This document shows, piece after piece, positions 20,107 through 32,376 of a stretch of 64,000 bases of DNA (position 1 is the stretch's first letter; every line of letters begins with the position of its first letter). Both the position numbers and the translations under genes were made by a program. The notes under the pieces were generated by a model, which worked only from the letters and a program-made list of their open reading frames with translations, had not been told where the DNA came from and ran no database searches. Source of the DNA: Chryseobacterium gleum (GTDB lineage Bacteria; Bacteroidota; Bacteroidia; UBA10329). The stretch covers positions 104,034 through 168,033 of the forward strand of contig CAMDOM010000002.1 of assembly GCA_945903645.1 (NCBI GenBank). The letters run 5' to 3'.

Positions 20107-20820
20107 TTAAACGTGGTCGGCCATTCCAGAAGATAACTCAGCCTCTAAACCAGCGGCATTTTTCACAGTAATTGTTATTCTATTAAATCCAATGTACCCT
20201 GCACGTCTTAGGTCATTCAAAACTGCCGTAACAAATTGCCTTGAAGCGCCCGTTAAATTGGCAATATCTTGATGCGTCATGTAATGCGAAAAAACTACGC
20301 CAGCATCGGCTGGTCTCCCCACTTTTTTAGCGTAACTAAGAATAAAGTCTATCACCCTAGAACGTGAATCTTGAAATACATAAGCTTCAAAACGCTTCTC
20401 AGCTGAACCAACACGAGCTCCAAGTCCCGTCATTATTCTAAACATTAAATCCGAATTTTCTACCATAGCTTGCTTCAAATCAGCAACGCGTATCGCGTAA
20501 TACGTACATGAACCCCTAAATGGAATTGCAAACTCGCTTCTCAAATCCTCACCTGTCAATCCAAGTTCACCAAAAACTTCCCCAGGCATAACTATTGACT
20601 TTAGTACTTCTTTACCGTCTAGATAGAAATTACCAATTTTAACTAATCCTTCCTCTAATATAAAAACATGTTCAGCTGAATCGCCAGCTTGATACACAGA
20701 CGAACGTGATGGTCTGTACTTAATAACGCCACCAGCAGCAAGCTTTTCCAAAATTGCTACAGGTATATCCTTAAACAAAGAAATTGATTCAAGATGAATT
20801 ACAGTGAGTTTTTTATCCAT
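20107..20820 (-). CDS. Crp/Fnr family transcriptional regulator
   Basis: cNMP-binding fold (GDSAEHVFILEEGLVKIG...GEVFGELGL) plus HTH (MTHQDIANLTGASRQFVTAVLNDLRRAG). Confidence 0.92.
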   Translation of the reverse strand: MDKKLTVIHLESISLFKDIPVAILEKLAAGGVIKYRPSRSSVYQAGDSAEHVFILEEGLVKIGNFYLDGKEVLKSIVMPGEVFGELGLTGEDLRSEFAIPFRGSCTYYAIRVADLKQAMVENSDLMFRIMTGLGARVGSAEKRFEAYVFQDSRSRVIDFILSYAKKVGRPADAGVVFSHYMTHQDIANLTGASRQFVTAVLNDLRRAGYIGFNRITITVKNAAGLEAELSSGMADHV

Positions 20821-20880
20821 TACATTAAGCTTTTGATTCGTTAAAGGTCTAATAAATTATCTTACAAAATTAAGTACGTA

Positions 20881-20901
20881 AGTGAAAATTTCATTTTCAC
20901 T
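20881..20901. promoter_or_regulatory. Perfect inverted repeat upstream of Crp/Fnr gene
   Basis: AGTGAAAAT-TTC-ATTTTCACT, about 60 bp upstream of start codon. Confidence 0.4.
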
Positions 20902-21328
20902 AAGTGTTTCACGTAATTTATTGATTTTGCGAACAATAATTTTTCAAATTCATCTATTTCTTCCGTCAAATTTGAGTCATTCCAATCAATAATGAAGTTG
21001 ACATTTATATTGCTAACTCCTATGAAACAGAGAAAATGGTTTTATAACCTGCCTTTTAAAATTCAATTTATCTACTGGGCGTAATAATTAACTCGACTTA
21101 TTCTTTAACTCATCTTTAATAAAAATTGAAAATTTTGGAAAGACTAAAGAATATTCCAAATAGCGTTTAACTTTGCACGTGCTTCTGCTGTAGAATTACC
21201 GATGGCACACCATATTAATATTCGAAAAGCTCCATTACAGGAGTTTACAAGTTCAATCACCTTTAACCGCACTGCTATAGCACGTTTCTACTCTTTCTGA
21301 TCTGTTACTAACCTAAAAGAGAGAAATC

Positions 21329-21913
21329 ATGCGACTGACTGCACTGAGTGATTATCAGCTCATAAAGCTGTACATCAATGGAAACGAGAGGGCAATGGGC
21401 GAAGTTATAAGCCGTCATAAAGACCGTCTGTACACCTATCTTATTCTTTTATTGAAAGACCGTCAGTTGGCTGATGATTGTTTTCAAGACACCATCGTTA
21501 AGGTAATTGATACCATTCGAGCAGGGAAGTACAATGATGAGGGAAAATTCAAACCGTGGATGATGCAAATTGCGCACAACATTGTAATTGATTATTTCCG
21601 AAAACAACAAAAGATTCGAATTCAGCATAGTACAGATGAATTTGACGTGTTCTCCGTAATCGGAAATGGAGACCTTTCTGCGGAAGACAAGATGGTGGAG
21701 GAGCAAATTCATACTGATTTGCGCAGATTGGTGGCTATGCTACCCGAAGATAAGCGGGAAATAGTGCTTATGCGGGTTTATGCAAAAATGCCGTTCAAGG
21801 AAATTGCATGGGTAACTAATTGCAAGCTAAGTACCACCATCGGCCGTATGCGAGTTGCACTGTCATTATTGCGCGGACTAATGGAAGAACACAATGTGAA
21901 ATTGGTTGCGTAA
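21329..21913 (+). CDS. ECF-type RNA polymerase sigma factor
   Basis: Region 2 (LADDCFQDTIVKVIDTI...FKPWMMQIAHNIVIDYFRKQQK) and region 4. Confidence 0.93.
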   Translation: MRLTALSDYQLIKLYINGNERAMGEVISRHKDRLYTYLILLLKDRQLADDCFQDTIVKVIDTIRAGKYNDEGKFKPWMMQIAHNIVIDYFRKQQKIRIQHSTDEFDVFSVIGNGDLSAEDKMVEEQIHTDLRRLVAMLPEDKREIVLMRVYAKMPFKEIAWVTNCKLSTTIGRMRVALSLLRGLMEEHNVKLVA

Positions 21914-21935
21914 AAAGAGTTAATTCAAGATAGAG

Positions 21936-21977
21936 AACCTGCGCTTCATAGGAGACTATATCGCGCAGGTTTTTTTA
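21936..21977 (+). terminator. Intrinsic terminator
   Basis: AACCTGCGC ... GCGCAGGTTTTTTT. Confidence 0.8.
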
Positions 21978-22026
21978 TTCCAATTTAACAATGGACTCTT
22001 TTTAGATATCCAGCTACTTTTACTTC

Positions 22027-22896
22027 ATGCTATTACCCAGTTCAAACACCTTCGAAGCGCTTCGGCAGCTTTTTCGCGAACATCTTCAATCTGTGCATGA
22101 AATTTCCGAAATCGATTTTTTGTTTCGGATTGTGATGGAGGAAAAACTGGGTATTAAATGGAATCAACTTCTGCTGACAGAGCGGTATTCCGAAAGTGAC
22201 ATCAACTTGGTAAGCCCCATACTTGAAAAATTGATTGATGGCAAACCATTGCAGTATATTCTTGGCTTTACAGAGTTTTTGGGATGCAAATTGAACGTGG
22301 ATTCTCGTGTTTTAATTCCACGTCCAGAAACAGAGGAATTGTGCGATTTGATTCTGAAAGGAAACGCAAAAACTTCAGTTTTGAATGTGCTTGATATTGG
22401 TACGGGAAGTGGTTGCATTCCAATTGCGTTAAAGCGTCATGCCCCACAATGGGAACTTTTTGCTATTGATATTGATACCAATGCAATTCTGCTAGCAGCA
22501 GAAAATGCAACCTTGAATAACACTAGTATCCATTTTTCAAGGTTGGACGTTTTACAAACCGCGGCTTTGGCAGGCGAATTTGACATTATCATTAGTAATC
22601 CGCCCTATGTAACAGAATCTGAAAAAACATCTATCCATCAAAACGTGTTTGCAAATGAGCCTCATTTAGCATTGTTCGTTCCAGATAATGATGCTTTATT
22701 GTTTTACAGAAAGATTACCAAACTTGCAGTGCAATCGCTAAAAAAAGGCGGAAAGCTGTATTTCGAGATTAACGAAAGATTTGGTATTGAAACGCTGGAA
22801 CTTTTGGTGGAGTCGGGATTTCAAAAATGTCAAATCATTAAAGATTTGAGCGGAAAGGAACGTTTTGTTGCAGGGCAACTTATGGCCGCTCCTTAA
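22027..22896 (+). CDS. prmC: Release factor glutamine methyltransferase PrmC
   Basis: LIPRPETEELCDLI, VLDIGTGSGCIPIAL, IISNPPYV. Confidence 0.95.
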   Translation: MLLPSSNTFEALRQLFREHLQSVHEISEIDFLFRIVMEEKLGIKWNQLLLTERYSESDINLVSPILEKLIDGKPLQYILGFTEFLGCKLNVDSRVLIPRPETEELCDLILKGNAKTSVLNVLDIGTGSGCIPIALKRHAPQWELFAIDIDTNAILLAAENATLNNTSIHFSRLDVLQTAALAGEFDIIISNPPYVTESEKTSIHQNVFANEPHLALFVPDNDALLFYRKITKLAVQSLKKGGKLYFEINERFGIETLELLVESGFQKCQIIKDLSGKERFVAGQLMAAP

Positions 22897-24427
22897 CTAA
22901 ATGATTCCCGTTAAGAAGAAATCCATATGATTTCATTGGTTTTACTTTCAGAGATTTGAATTTTAGCGTTTTGCAATAAATCCAAGTTGCTTTAGATTCT
23001 TGAGCAGTTAAATCCAAGAGCATGTACCCATGATCAGTCAAGTTTACATAGCGAAGATGAGGGTTGCGTTTCGGGGATTTCGTTACGCTTTCCGCCATAC
23101 TTGCTACAAATTTTCCTTGCATTTCATCTAAATTTCTGGACGAAATGCTTGGGGTAATAAACTCCGCTCCTATCACACCCTTACCAGTTCTTCGGGTATA
23201 AATGGCCTTGTCCATAGGATTTCGAGTTAGATCCATTCCCCAAGACGTATGAATATCTCCAGTTATGACCACTACATTTCTGACATCCTTAGACTCCAAT
23301 TTTTGAAATATATAATCACGATTCGATGGAAAACCATCCCAGCCATCCATATTACGCTGCCTGTTTTTGGCGAATATGGTAAAATCCATAGCCGAAAACA
23401 TCACGGGATTTCCAATCACTTTCCATTTGGCTTTGGATTTTAACAAGCCTTCAGTTAACCAATCGGTTTGAGCATTTCCAAGCATAGTCTGCTCATGCAA
23501 ATGCAGTCTTGGGTCTCTAAAATCGACCATGGGTTGAGCTCGCCCTTCCAAACGACCATCTAGCATAAATAAATCGGCCAAACCTCCATAGTTAAACTCG
23601 CGAATAATCGTTTTCTGCTCAGGATTCATTATTGGCATCCATTCGAAATACACTTGCCGCGCAATGGATTTACGGACCTCCCAATCGCCTTCGTTTGCAT
23701 CGTGATTATCAGCTCCGTTTTTAAAGCTATTATTCACAAATTCATGGTCATCCCAAATTAAAATAAACGGATGCAGTCTATGCGCTTCGGCCAAGTCTGC
23801 ATCCATTCGGTATTGGGCATATCGGCTTCGATAGTCATTTAAGCTTATAATTTCATGTGGTGGAATGTGGGCACGCATGGCACCAGCACGAGCCCCAGAT
23901 TCGTAGATATAATCTCCCAAATGAACCACGGCATCTAAATCTTTACGGGCGGCAATGAGCGCGAAAGCATTGAAATAGCCTGACTGATAATCAGCACAAC
24001 TAACCACCGCAAACCGCAACGATTCTGGATTTTCAGGTGCAGTTCGCGTTCTTCCTATTGGCGAAAACTTTCCACCTACCTCGAACTGATAGAAATAAGT
24101 GACACCAGGAAGCAACTTTTGGGCTTCTACATGAACAGTAAATGCGGATGATTGATTGGCAATCACAATTCCTGAATCCACAATATTGTCCAACGCGGTG
24201 TCGGTAGCTATTGACCATTTTACATTGTATTGGAAAGTATTGTCAGTAGAAAAAACCTTCGTCCACAGCACTACTTTATCTTGCCTTGGATCACCAGAAG
24301 CTACACCAAAAGGAAATAAACTACCCGATTCTACGGCTTGTTTCACTATTTCGGAATGGAAAAAAGCCTGAGCAATGACTGTGCAATGCAAGCCAATAGA
24401 CAGCGCAATAATAAGGAACGGTTTCAT
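22880..24427 (-). CDS. PhoD-like alkaline phosphatase
   Basis: FPFGVASGDPRQDKVVLWTKV, HLGDYIYESG, LIWDDHEFVNNS. Confidence 0.92.
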   Translation of the reverse strand: MKPFLIIALSIGLHCTVIAQAFFHSEIVKQAVESGSLFPFGVASGDPRQDKVVLWTKVFSTDNTFQYNVKWSIATDTALDNIVDSGIVIANQSSAFTVHVEAQKLLPGVTYFYQFEVGGKFSPIGRTRTAPENPESLRFAVVSCADYQSGYFNAFALIAARKDLDAVVHLGDYIYESGARAGAMRAHIPPHEIISLNDYRSRYAQYRMDADLAEAHRLHPFILIWDDHEFVNNSFKNGADNHDANEGDWEVRKSIARQVYFEWMPIMNPEQKTIIREFNYGGLADLFMLDGRLEGRAQPMVDFRDPRLHLHEQTMLGNAQTDWLTEGLLKSKAKWKVIGNPVMFSAMDFTIFAKNRQRNMDGWDGFPSNRDYIFQKLESKDVRNVVVITGDIHTSWGMDLTRNPMDKAIYTRRTGKGVIGAEFITPSISSRNLDEMQGKFVASMAESVTKSPKRNPHLRYVNLTDHGYMLLDLTAQESKATWIYCKTLKFKSLKVKPMKSYGFLLNGNHLVKERP

Positions 24428-24509
24428 TTTTGAACTTCGAATTGAAAAGCCGAAAATAGGGTCTTATCTCATGGTTTTCTTATTCTAGTTTCTCACCTTT
24501 ACCACCTAA

Positions 24510-26809
<2,300 letters not shown>

Positions 26810-26844
26810 TTAGTAGTGCAAACCAACGAGAAAACCTTTGACCC

Positions 26845-27072
26845 ATGCTGCTAGATAAAGTAACTGATATTTTTGTAAAGATTGATAACTTCTGTTTGGA
26901 GTTCGAGACGGAGTTCAAACGTGCCCGTCTGGAAGGTTCCGAAGGGAAACCTTCGATGGAAAGGAAAGCTGGTCTTTGCGACTCTGAGGTAATCGCTATA
27001 CTGATTCTGTTTCACGGTGCGCAGTTCCGCAATTTCAAAGGGTTCTACAATCACATCAAGAAGCTTCGGTAG
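26845..27072 (+). mobile_element. Truncated IS982-family-like transposase (N-terminal fragment)
   Basis: LLDKVTDIFVKIDNFCLEFETEF...LCDSEVIAILILFHGAQFRNFKGFYNHIKKL resembles IS982 transposase N-terminus; no catalytic part follows. Confidence 0.7.
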
Positions 27073-27200
27073 GTGCGCGTTATTTACCACAGAGGAATCC
27101 TTTGGAACACTTGCACTGGCGCGGGGGAAGTAGTCGGTTCGGAACTTTTCCACTAGCGTTCCGAAACCTCGGAAGGAATGTTTAGGCGGGTGCAGGAATC

Positions 27201-28013
27201 CTAAGATTCGGGTACTTTGATCGCTTTTTTCACCTCCGTCCAAGTGGAATCGTGTAGGGCGGATTGGTAGGTGATGGTATCATCGGGACATGCTTGTACG
27301 ATATAGGCGGCACGTTCTTTCGAGTCGGGGTGGGTACTCATCCACGAATAGAACTGTTCTGATGCGTTTGAATCATCGGATAGTTTGTATAAAAAATCGG
27401 CAAATGGGTGGGGATTTAGCTTTGCCGCGATGAGGTATTCAACAGCTTTGATGTCGGCCTCTTTTTCTAAACCTCTGTCAAAAGCCGAGGATGAAAGGAG
27501 CTTAGATGCTTCGAATATAACGTCTGCTCCACCTTTGCCCGATGCCATGGTTACAAGGACGGAAAGCCCTATTTCTTTGACGAGTTTTTTCATTACGTGA
27601 TTCATCTGAATATGAGCAATTTCATGACAGATAACCCCTGCTAATTCTTGTGGGTTTTGGGAAGCAGAAATCAATCCGCTATAAACAACAAGATGTCCGT
27701 TTGGAAGAGCAAATGCATTGATGTCGTCTTTGAGCACGACATGAACTTTGATATGTTCGCGATTAAGATTGTTGCTTTGGCAAATAGTAGTAACCATACT
27801 GTCTACTGCACTTACAATAACAGGATTTACATAGCCATTTTCTGACTTATCGAACATTTTCCAAAACAAGTCACCGAGTTTTTCTTCGGTTTGGTCCACT
27901 ACTTTTTCTACTCGAAACATGCCCATCCAATCTACTTTTTCAAGGCTGTACCAGATGCCAAAGAATAGTGCTACTAAGAGTGTTGCTTGAGCTACAATTT
28001 TGAGCGCCTTCAT
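27201..28013 (-). CDS. M48 family metalloprotease
   Basis: GVICHEIAHIQMNHVMKK; STHPDSKERAAYI. Confidence 0.9.
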   Translation of the reverse strand: MKALKIVAQATLLVALFFGIWYSLEKVDWMGMFRVEKVVDQTEEKLGDLFWKMFDKSENGYVNPVIVSAVDSMVTTICQSNNLNREHIKVHVVLKDDINAFALPNGHLVVYSGLISASQNPQELAGVICHEIAHIQMNHVMKKLVKEIGLSVLVTMASGKGGADVIFEASKLLSSSAFDRGLEKEADIKAVEYLIAAKLNPHPFADFLYKLSDDSNASEQFYSWMSTHPDSKERAAYIVQACPDDTITYQSALHDSTWTEVKKAIKVPES

Positions 28014-28450
28014 CTTTTAATAAGTAAGTCGGTCAAGTCTCCATACAGCCACCACTTTACATGTATCCCTTTTCTAGTTTGTATCAGCGCATAAATGGTT
28101 GCAACGAATTCTGTTAGGTTGAATAGCAAAGCAGTAATAATGTAGGCAATAAAGGATGAATCTATTTCACGGTCGCCAAAGATTAAGGAGATAGTCCACC
28201 AGAAACCGAAGCTATTGATAAGTAACATGGACAGCTGAGACAATAGCGCCTGCGTGCAATGCCATCTAACGAAGTAGGTTGCTTTTCTATTTTCAAGAAA
28301 AAAGATGAACGTAGCAATGAGGTTGATTATAGGAAGCGGAAGCCCTGCAATTATTGCTATCAGCGACATCAAATAGCTATTTGACGCGCGTTCGGATTCG
28401 TGCTCTCCTGGCAGTTCTGTTTGGTTTATAATCCCTTGGTAATGTTCCAT
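28010..28450 (-). CDS. DUF4870-like multi-TM protein
   Basis: 146 aa, several TM segments, NRKATYFVRWHCTQALLSQLS. Confidence 0.6.
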   Translation of the reverse strand: MEHYQGIINQTELPGEHESERASNSYLMSLIAIIAGLPLPIINLIATFIFFLENRKATYFVRWHCTQALLSQLSMLLINSFGFWWTISLIFGDREIDSSFIAYIITALLFNLTEFVATIYALIQTRKGIHVKWWLYGDLTDLLIKR

Positions 28451-28941
28451 ATCCAGTTTAAAATGACCAATACTATTAGTGGGATTGCAATTGTGGGGCG
28501 TGCAATAATTTTCTCGGTCTTGCCATAAAACTCAATCAAGGTGCTTTGTTTGGTTATTAAATCAAATGCAGCCCATAAAGGCGCTACAAGCATTATGAGT
28601 GCGATGCATAGTCCCATTGGGTTTATTAGCATTGCATCTTGAAGATTGCCGTGCATTAATGCCATGACTGATCTAGTAGAACCACATGATGGGCATGGTA
28701 TGCCAAAAAGGTGTTTGACTATGCAAACATCTACACTTTTTGTGTTTTGAAGTAGTGCAAAATAGCTATAGATAAGCCATCCATAGCCCACTGCGATGGT
28801 AACATATAGAAGCGCATAGCATTTTGCCCTACTCCAATATATCAATGCAGGAACTGTTGAAGTTTTTGATAGTTTTTTTCGCGGGTGGCTCCTTGTATCA
28901 TAAACCAATCTACAATGGTCCAAATGCCAAAACCACCGCAT
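28426..28941 (-). CDS. DUF2752 domain-containing membrane protein (start uncertain)
   Basis: HLFGIPCPSCGSTRSVMALMHGNLQDAMLINPMG; first residues overlap the TM2 gene so true start is probably internal. Confidence 0.78.
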   Translation of the reverse strand: MRWFWHLDHCRLVYDTRSHPRKKLSKTSTVPALIYWSRAKCYALLYVTIAVGYGWLIYSYFALLQNTKSVDVCIVKHLFGIPCPSCGSTRSVMALMHGNLQDAMLINPMGLCIALIMLVAPLWAAFDLITKQSTLIEFYGKTEKIIARPTIAIPLIVLVILNWIWNITKGL

Positions 28942-29180
28942 GTTAGTAGTTTGCCTACACCCATACCTGTGTCACCAATCATGAAACGGTCTACTCCGAA
29001 AGCGCCCGCTAGTATTGAAATTATTATACTAGTTGTTGGATCTTTTAATTGCAAGGTCGAAATCATTGGCCATTTTGAATCGTCCAGAGTAATGAGTCGT
29101 TCTCTGATTCCATTAATCTGATGACTTTCGAAAAATTTTGCATTAGTCATGATAAACATATCCACTTTTTGCGATTCCAT
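28842..29180 (-). CDS. TM2 domain-containing protein
   Basis: SIIISILAGAFGVDRFMIGDTGMGVGKLLTCGGFGIWTIVDWFMI. Confidence 0.88.
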   Translation of the reverse strand: MESQKVDMFIMTNAKFFESHQINGIRERLITLDDSKWPMISTLQLKDPTTSIIISILAGAFGVDRFMIGDTGMGVGKLLTCGGFGIWTIVDWFMIQGATREKNYQKLQQFLH

Positions 29181-29490
29181 TGGTTGAGGAGTTTTTTGGT
29201 TTTCTTACTCGTAAGGCTTTTCAGAATCCGCCAGTTTTGGAGTGGTTTCTTGCTCCAATTAGTTTTCAATAGTACTAAAAATAATTGTTTCCTACTCTCA
29301 TTGTCTTAAATTATCAAATTATACAAGAGCCAATTGATACTGCTCGATTTTCGCATGGTAGAAGCTTATATCAACCGAATACTTCTTCGGCCGCGAGGAT
29401 TCAATCAGCCCATCGCGATTATACAGAGGGTATTGATGGCAGAAGGGCTTGCATTACAAAGTACTAGATTAAATGTAAGTTACTAGTTCA

Positions 29491-29511
29491 GTACTATGCA
29501 ACACATAGTAC
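29491..29511. promoter_or_regulatory. Palindromic operator-like site
   Basis: GTACTATG-CAACA-CATAGTAC between divergent TM2 and LemA transcription units. Confidence 0.4.
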
Positions 29512-29717
29512 CTAATTTTCAATAACTTATTGATTGTCAATATTATTATTTTTAACCGAATGCATATAACGTATAAATTCCATCCATTTTTCTTCTCAAA
29601 ACAAGATTCTCAACGCGAGAAGAATTGCTAATTTCCGATAGGAAATTAACAGTAAATCAAATCATCTTATGCTTCGCACTCTGCTTAAGACTACCTTTGT
29701 GCAAACAATCATAAATC

Positions 29718-30293
29718 ATGAAAAAACTACTTTTTCTAATACTTATTGCCGCTAGCGCAAGTCTTCAAAGCTGTCAATACAACACCATGGTAGAACGCCA
29801 AGAAGCAGTTGTAGCGCAGTGGGCTCAGGTTGAAAATGTGTATCAACGTAGAGCGGACCTTATACCTAACCTTGTTTCAACCGTTAAAGGCTATGCCGAA
29901 TTTGAACAAGAAACATTGACTGGTGTAATTGAAGCCCGTGCGAAGGCCACAAGCGTTAGCATAGACCCAAGTAAATTAGATGCCAACAGCATTCAGAAGT
30001 TTCAAGCAGCTCAAGACGGCCTCTCCTCTGCCCTGTCTAAACTTATGGTTGTGGTAGAAAAATACCCAGACTTAAAGGCGAACCAAAACTTTCTTGAGTT
30101 GCAAGCGCAACTGGAAGGAACTGAAAACAGAATTGCTGTAGAGCGCAAGAAATACAATGAAGTTTCGCAAGATTACAATACCTACATCAAGAAGTTTCCA
30201 AACAACATCATTGCTGGATGGTTTGATTTCGAGCAAAAAGAGTACTTCAAGTCTGATGCTGGTGCGGAGAAAGCACCTAAAGTTGAATTCTGA
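29718..30293 (+). CDS. lemA: LemA family protein
   Basis: YNTMVERQEAVVAQWAQVENVYQRRADLIPNLVSTVKGYAEFEQETL. Confidence 0.95.
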   Translation: MKKLLFLILIAASASLQSCQYNTMVERQEAVVAQWAQVENVYQRRADLIPNLVSTVKGYAEFEQETLTGVIEARAKATSVSIDPSKLDANSIQKFQAAQDGLSSALSKLMVVVEKYPDLKANQNFLELQAQLEGTENRIAVERKKYNEVSQDYNTYIKKFPNNIIAGWFDFEQKEYFKSDAGAEKAPKVEF

Positions 30294-30295
30294 TT

Positions 30296-30733
30296 TTGAA
30301 GGCAAAAGATTTATTCGCTCCGGCTCAAATTGAAGCTGTAGAACGCGCAATAAAGGTAGCTGAAGTGGCCACTTCGGGAGAATTGCGGCTCTATTTAGAG
30401 GACAATTGCAAGGAAGACTTAATGGATCGTGCTGCGTTTTTGTTCGACAAATTAAATATGCAGAAAACGGAGAAACGCAACGGTGTGCTCATTTATATGG
30501 CAGTAGAAGACCAGCGTTTCGCCATTATTGGCGATGCGGGAATTAACGCAGTTGTGGAACCTGATTTTTGGGATTCCATCAAGGATGAGATGCTTCAGTC
30601 ATTCAAGAATAATGAGTTTGAACGAGGTCTTATTGCGGGTATTACCGCTTCTGGAAAAGCCTTGGCGAAGCATTTCCCCTATGATGGAGCAACGGACAAC
30701 AACGAATTATCTGACGACATCATTATATCATGA
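30296..30733 (+). CDS. TPM domain-containing protein
   Basis: AIKVAEVATSGELRLYLED...FAIIGDAGINAVV. Confidence 0.85.
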   Translation: MKAKDLFAPAQIEAVERAIKVAEVATSGELRLYLEDNCKEDLMDRAAFLFDKLNMQKTEKRNGVLIYMAVEDQRFAIIGDAGINAVVEPDFWDSIKDEMLQSFKNNEFERGLIAGITASGKALAKHFPYDGATDNNELSDDIIIS

Positions 30734-31527
30734 GGAATCGAATCGTTGTTTTTCTTCTTCTAGTCCTAGCTATAATTCAAAATTTTGCATTTGCTCAAGA
30801 ATTTCCTGTTCGCACAAACCGATTAGTAAATGACTTCTCTTCTACCCTTTCAAAGGAGGAAGTCTATGAACTAAACGCATTGCTAGAGAATTATGAAGAT
30901 TCATCTTCTATTGAAATAGTCATCGTTATGATGCCCACTTTGGATGGATATCCAATTGAAGATTATGCTTTTCAATTGGGTGAAAAATGGGGCATTGGAA
31001 AGGGTACAACAGACAATGGCGCTCTGTTATTAGTGAGCATTGCCGAGCGCAAAATGTGGATAGCAACAGGATATGGCCTAGAGAGCAGCTTGCCTGATGG
31101 CCTCGTTAAGCGTATTATAGAAAACGATATAAAACCGCACTTTACGGAGGGAGCGTATTTTATAGGATTAAAATCGGGGTCTGAGGCGATAATGCTGGCC
31201 ACGAAAGGTGAGTATAAAGGCGAAAAAAAAGAAGTTTCGCAAAAATCGTTTGGACTTTTAGGTCTTATCCTTCTGATTTTCCTAGTTATTTGGATAGTAA
31301 AAGCCATGCAGGTAAAGCAATATGCCACAATGAACCATCTTTCGTTTTTGGCGGCTTGGGCCTTGCTCAACAGTGCAAGCTCTAAACACTCTGGCTCCTG
31401 GTCCGACTTTTCTGGCGGAAGAGGGCACTTTGGCGGTGGTGGATTTTTTGGTGGTGGCGGAGGTGGTGGTTTTGGAGGATTTGGTGGTGGCAGTTTTGGT
31501 GGTGGCGGAGCTGGCGGAAGTTGGTAG
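30730..31527 (+). CDS. TPM domain (YgcG-like) membrane protein with Gly-rich tail
   Basis: VNDFSSTLSKEEVYELNALLENYEDSSSIEIVIVMMPTLDGYPIEDYAFQLGEKWGIG; C-terminal GGGG repeats ending GGSW. Confidence 0.9.
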   Translation: MRNRIVVFLLLVLAIIQNFAFAQEFPVRTNRLVNDFSSTLSKEEVYELNALLENYEDSSSIEIVIVMMPTLDGYPIEDYAFQLGEKWGIGKGTTDNGALLLVSIAERKMWIATGYGLESSLPDGLVKRIIENDIKPHFTEGAYFIGLKSGSEAIMLATKGEYKGEKKEVSQKSFGLLGLILLIFLVIWIVKAMQVKQYATMNHLSFLAAWALLNSASSKHSGSWSDFSGGRGHFGGGGFFGGGGGGGFGGFGGGSFGGGGAGGSW

Positions 31528-31577
31528 TTTAGTTTTCTTAATCTGTCACGGAACTTTTCTTCCAGAAAAAGGTTTTA

Positions 31578-32303
31578 ATGAATCTTAAACCTCGTATTTT
31601 TTTGAAAACATCAGAACTTTCTCCAGAAAAAAAGAACGAAGCTGAATTTCTGTATCTCATTCTAGCTGGAATTTTCATTGCCTCTCTGGTTTCCTGCAAT
31701 CTCATATTCCAGAAGTTCTTTTATTGGTATCCGATGGGATTTCCATTGTTCGAAATTTCAGTTGGAATTCTACCCTATCCTATCACTTTTTTGGTGACGG
31801 ATATAATCTCAGAGATATATGGCCAAAGGCGAGCTAACGCGGTAGTTACAGCTGGATTAGTTGCCAGTGTCTTTGTTTTAGGCATGGTAACCCTAGCCAA
31901 TATATTACCATCCACCGAGTGGTCTCCAGTCAGTTCTGAACTATTTACCAAAGTATTTGGTCTTACAGGTGTTTCCGTAGGAGCTTCCATGTGCGCCTAT
32001 CTACTTGCTCAGTATATTGACATTCGTGTCTTCCATTTTTGGAAGAGAGTAACGCATGGAAAGCATCTTTGGATAAGAAATAATGCGTCAACGCTAACAT
32101 CACAATTAGTAGACACAACGGTAGTGATGCTACTGATGTGCGGTATGGGAGTAATAGATTGGTCGCTGTTTTGGCCACTATTTGGAAGCGGATATCTGTT
32201 TAAAGCTATAATTGCGTTACTTGACACGCCTTTCATGTATTTTTTCACTTGGCTTATTCGCAAGCGATTAGGGCTAGTTGAAGCGCAAGAAGTAGTGTAC
32301 TAA
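31578..32303 (+). CDS. Queuosine precursor transporter (YhhQ/VUT family)
   Basis: PYPITFLVTDIISEIYGQRRANAVV signature. Confidence 0.9.
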   Translation: MNLKPRIFLKTSELSPEKKNEAEFLYLILAGIFIASLVSCNLIFQKFFYWYPMGFPLFEISVGILPYPITFLVTDIISEIYGQRRANAVVTAGLVASVFVLGMVTLANILPSTEWSPVSSELFTKVFGLTGVSVGASMCAYLLAQYIDIRVFHFWKRVTHGKHLWIRNNASTLTSQLVDTTVVMLLMCGMGVIDWSLFWPLFGSGYLFKAIIALLDTPFMYFFTWLIRKRLGLVEAQEVVY

Positions 32304-32376
32304 TTGACCAACGAGCGTGTATTGAATTGTCAATTAATCACAAACCGTAAATCCGTAATATTGCATCTGGAATCTC

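Noticed and set aside
26851-27243. 130-aa minus-strand ORF opposite the IS982 fragment
   Set aside because: Antisense shadow of the transposase remnant running into the M48 gene end; no recognisable domain.
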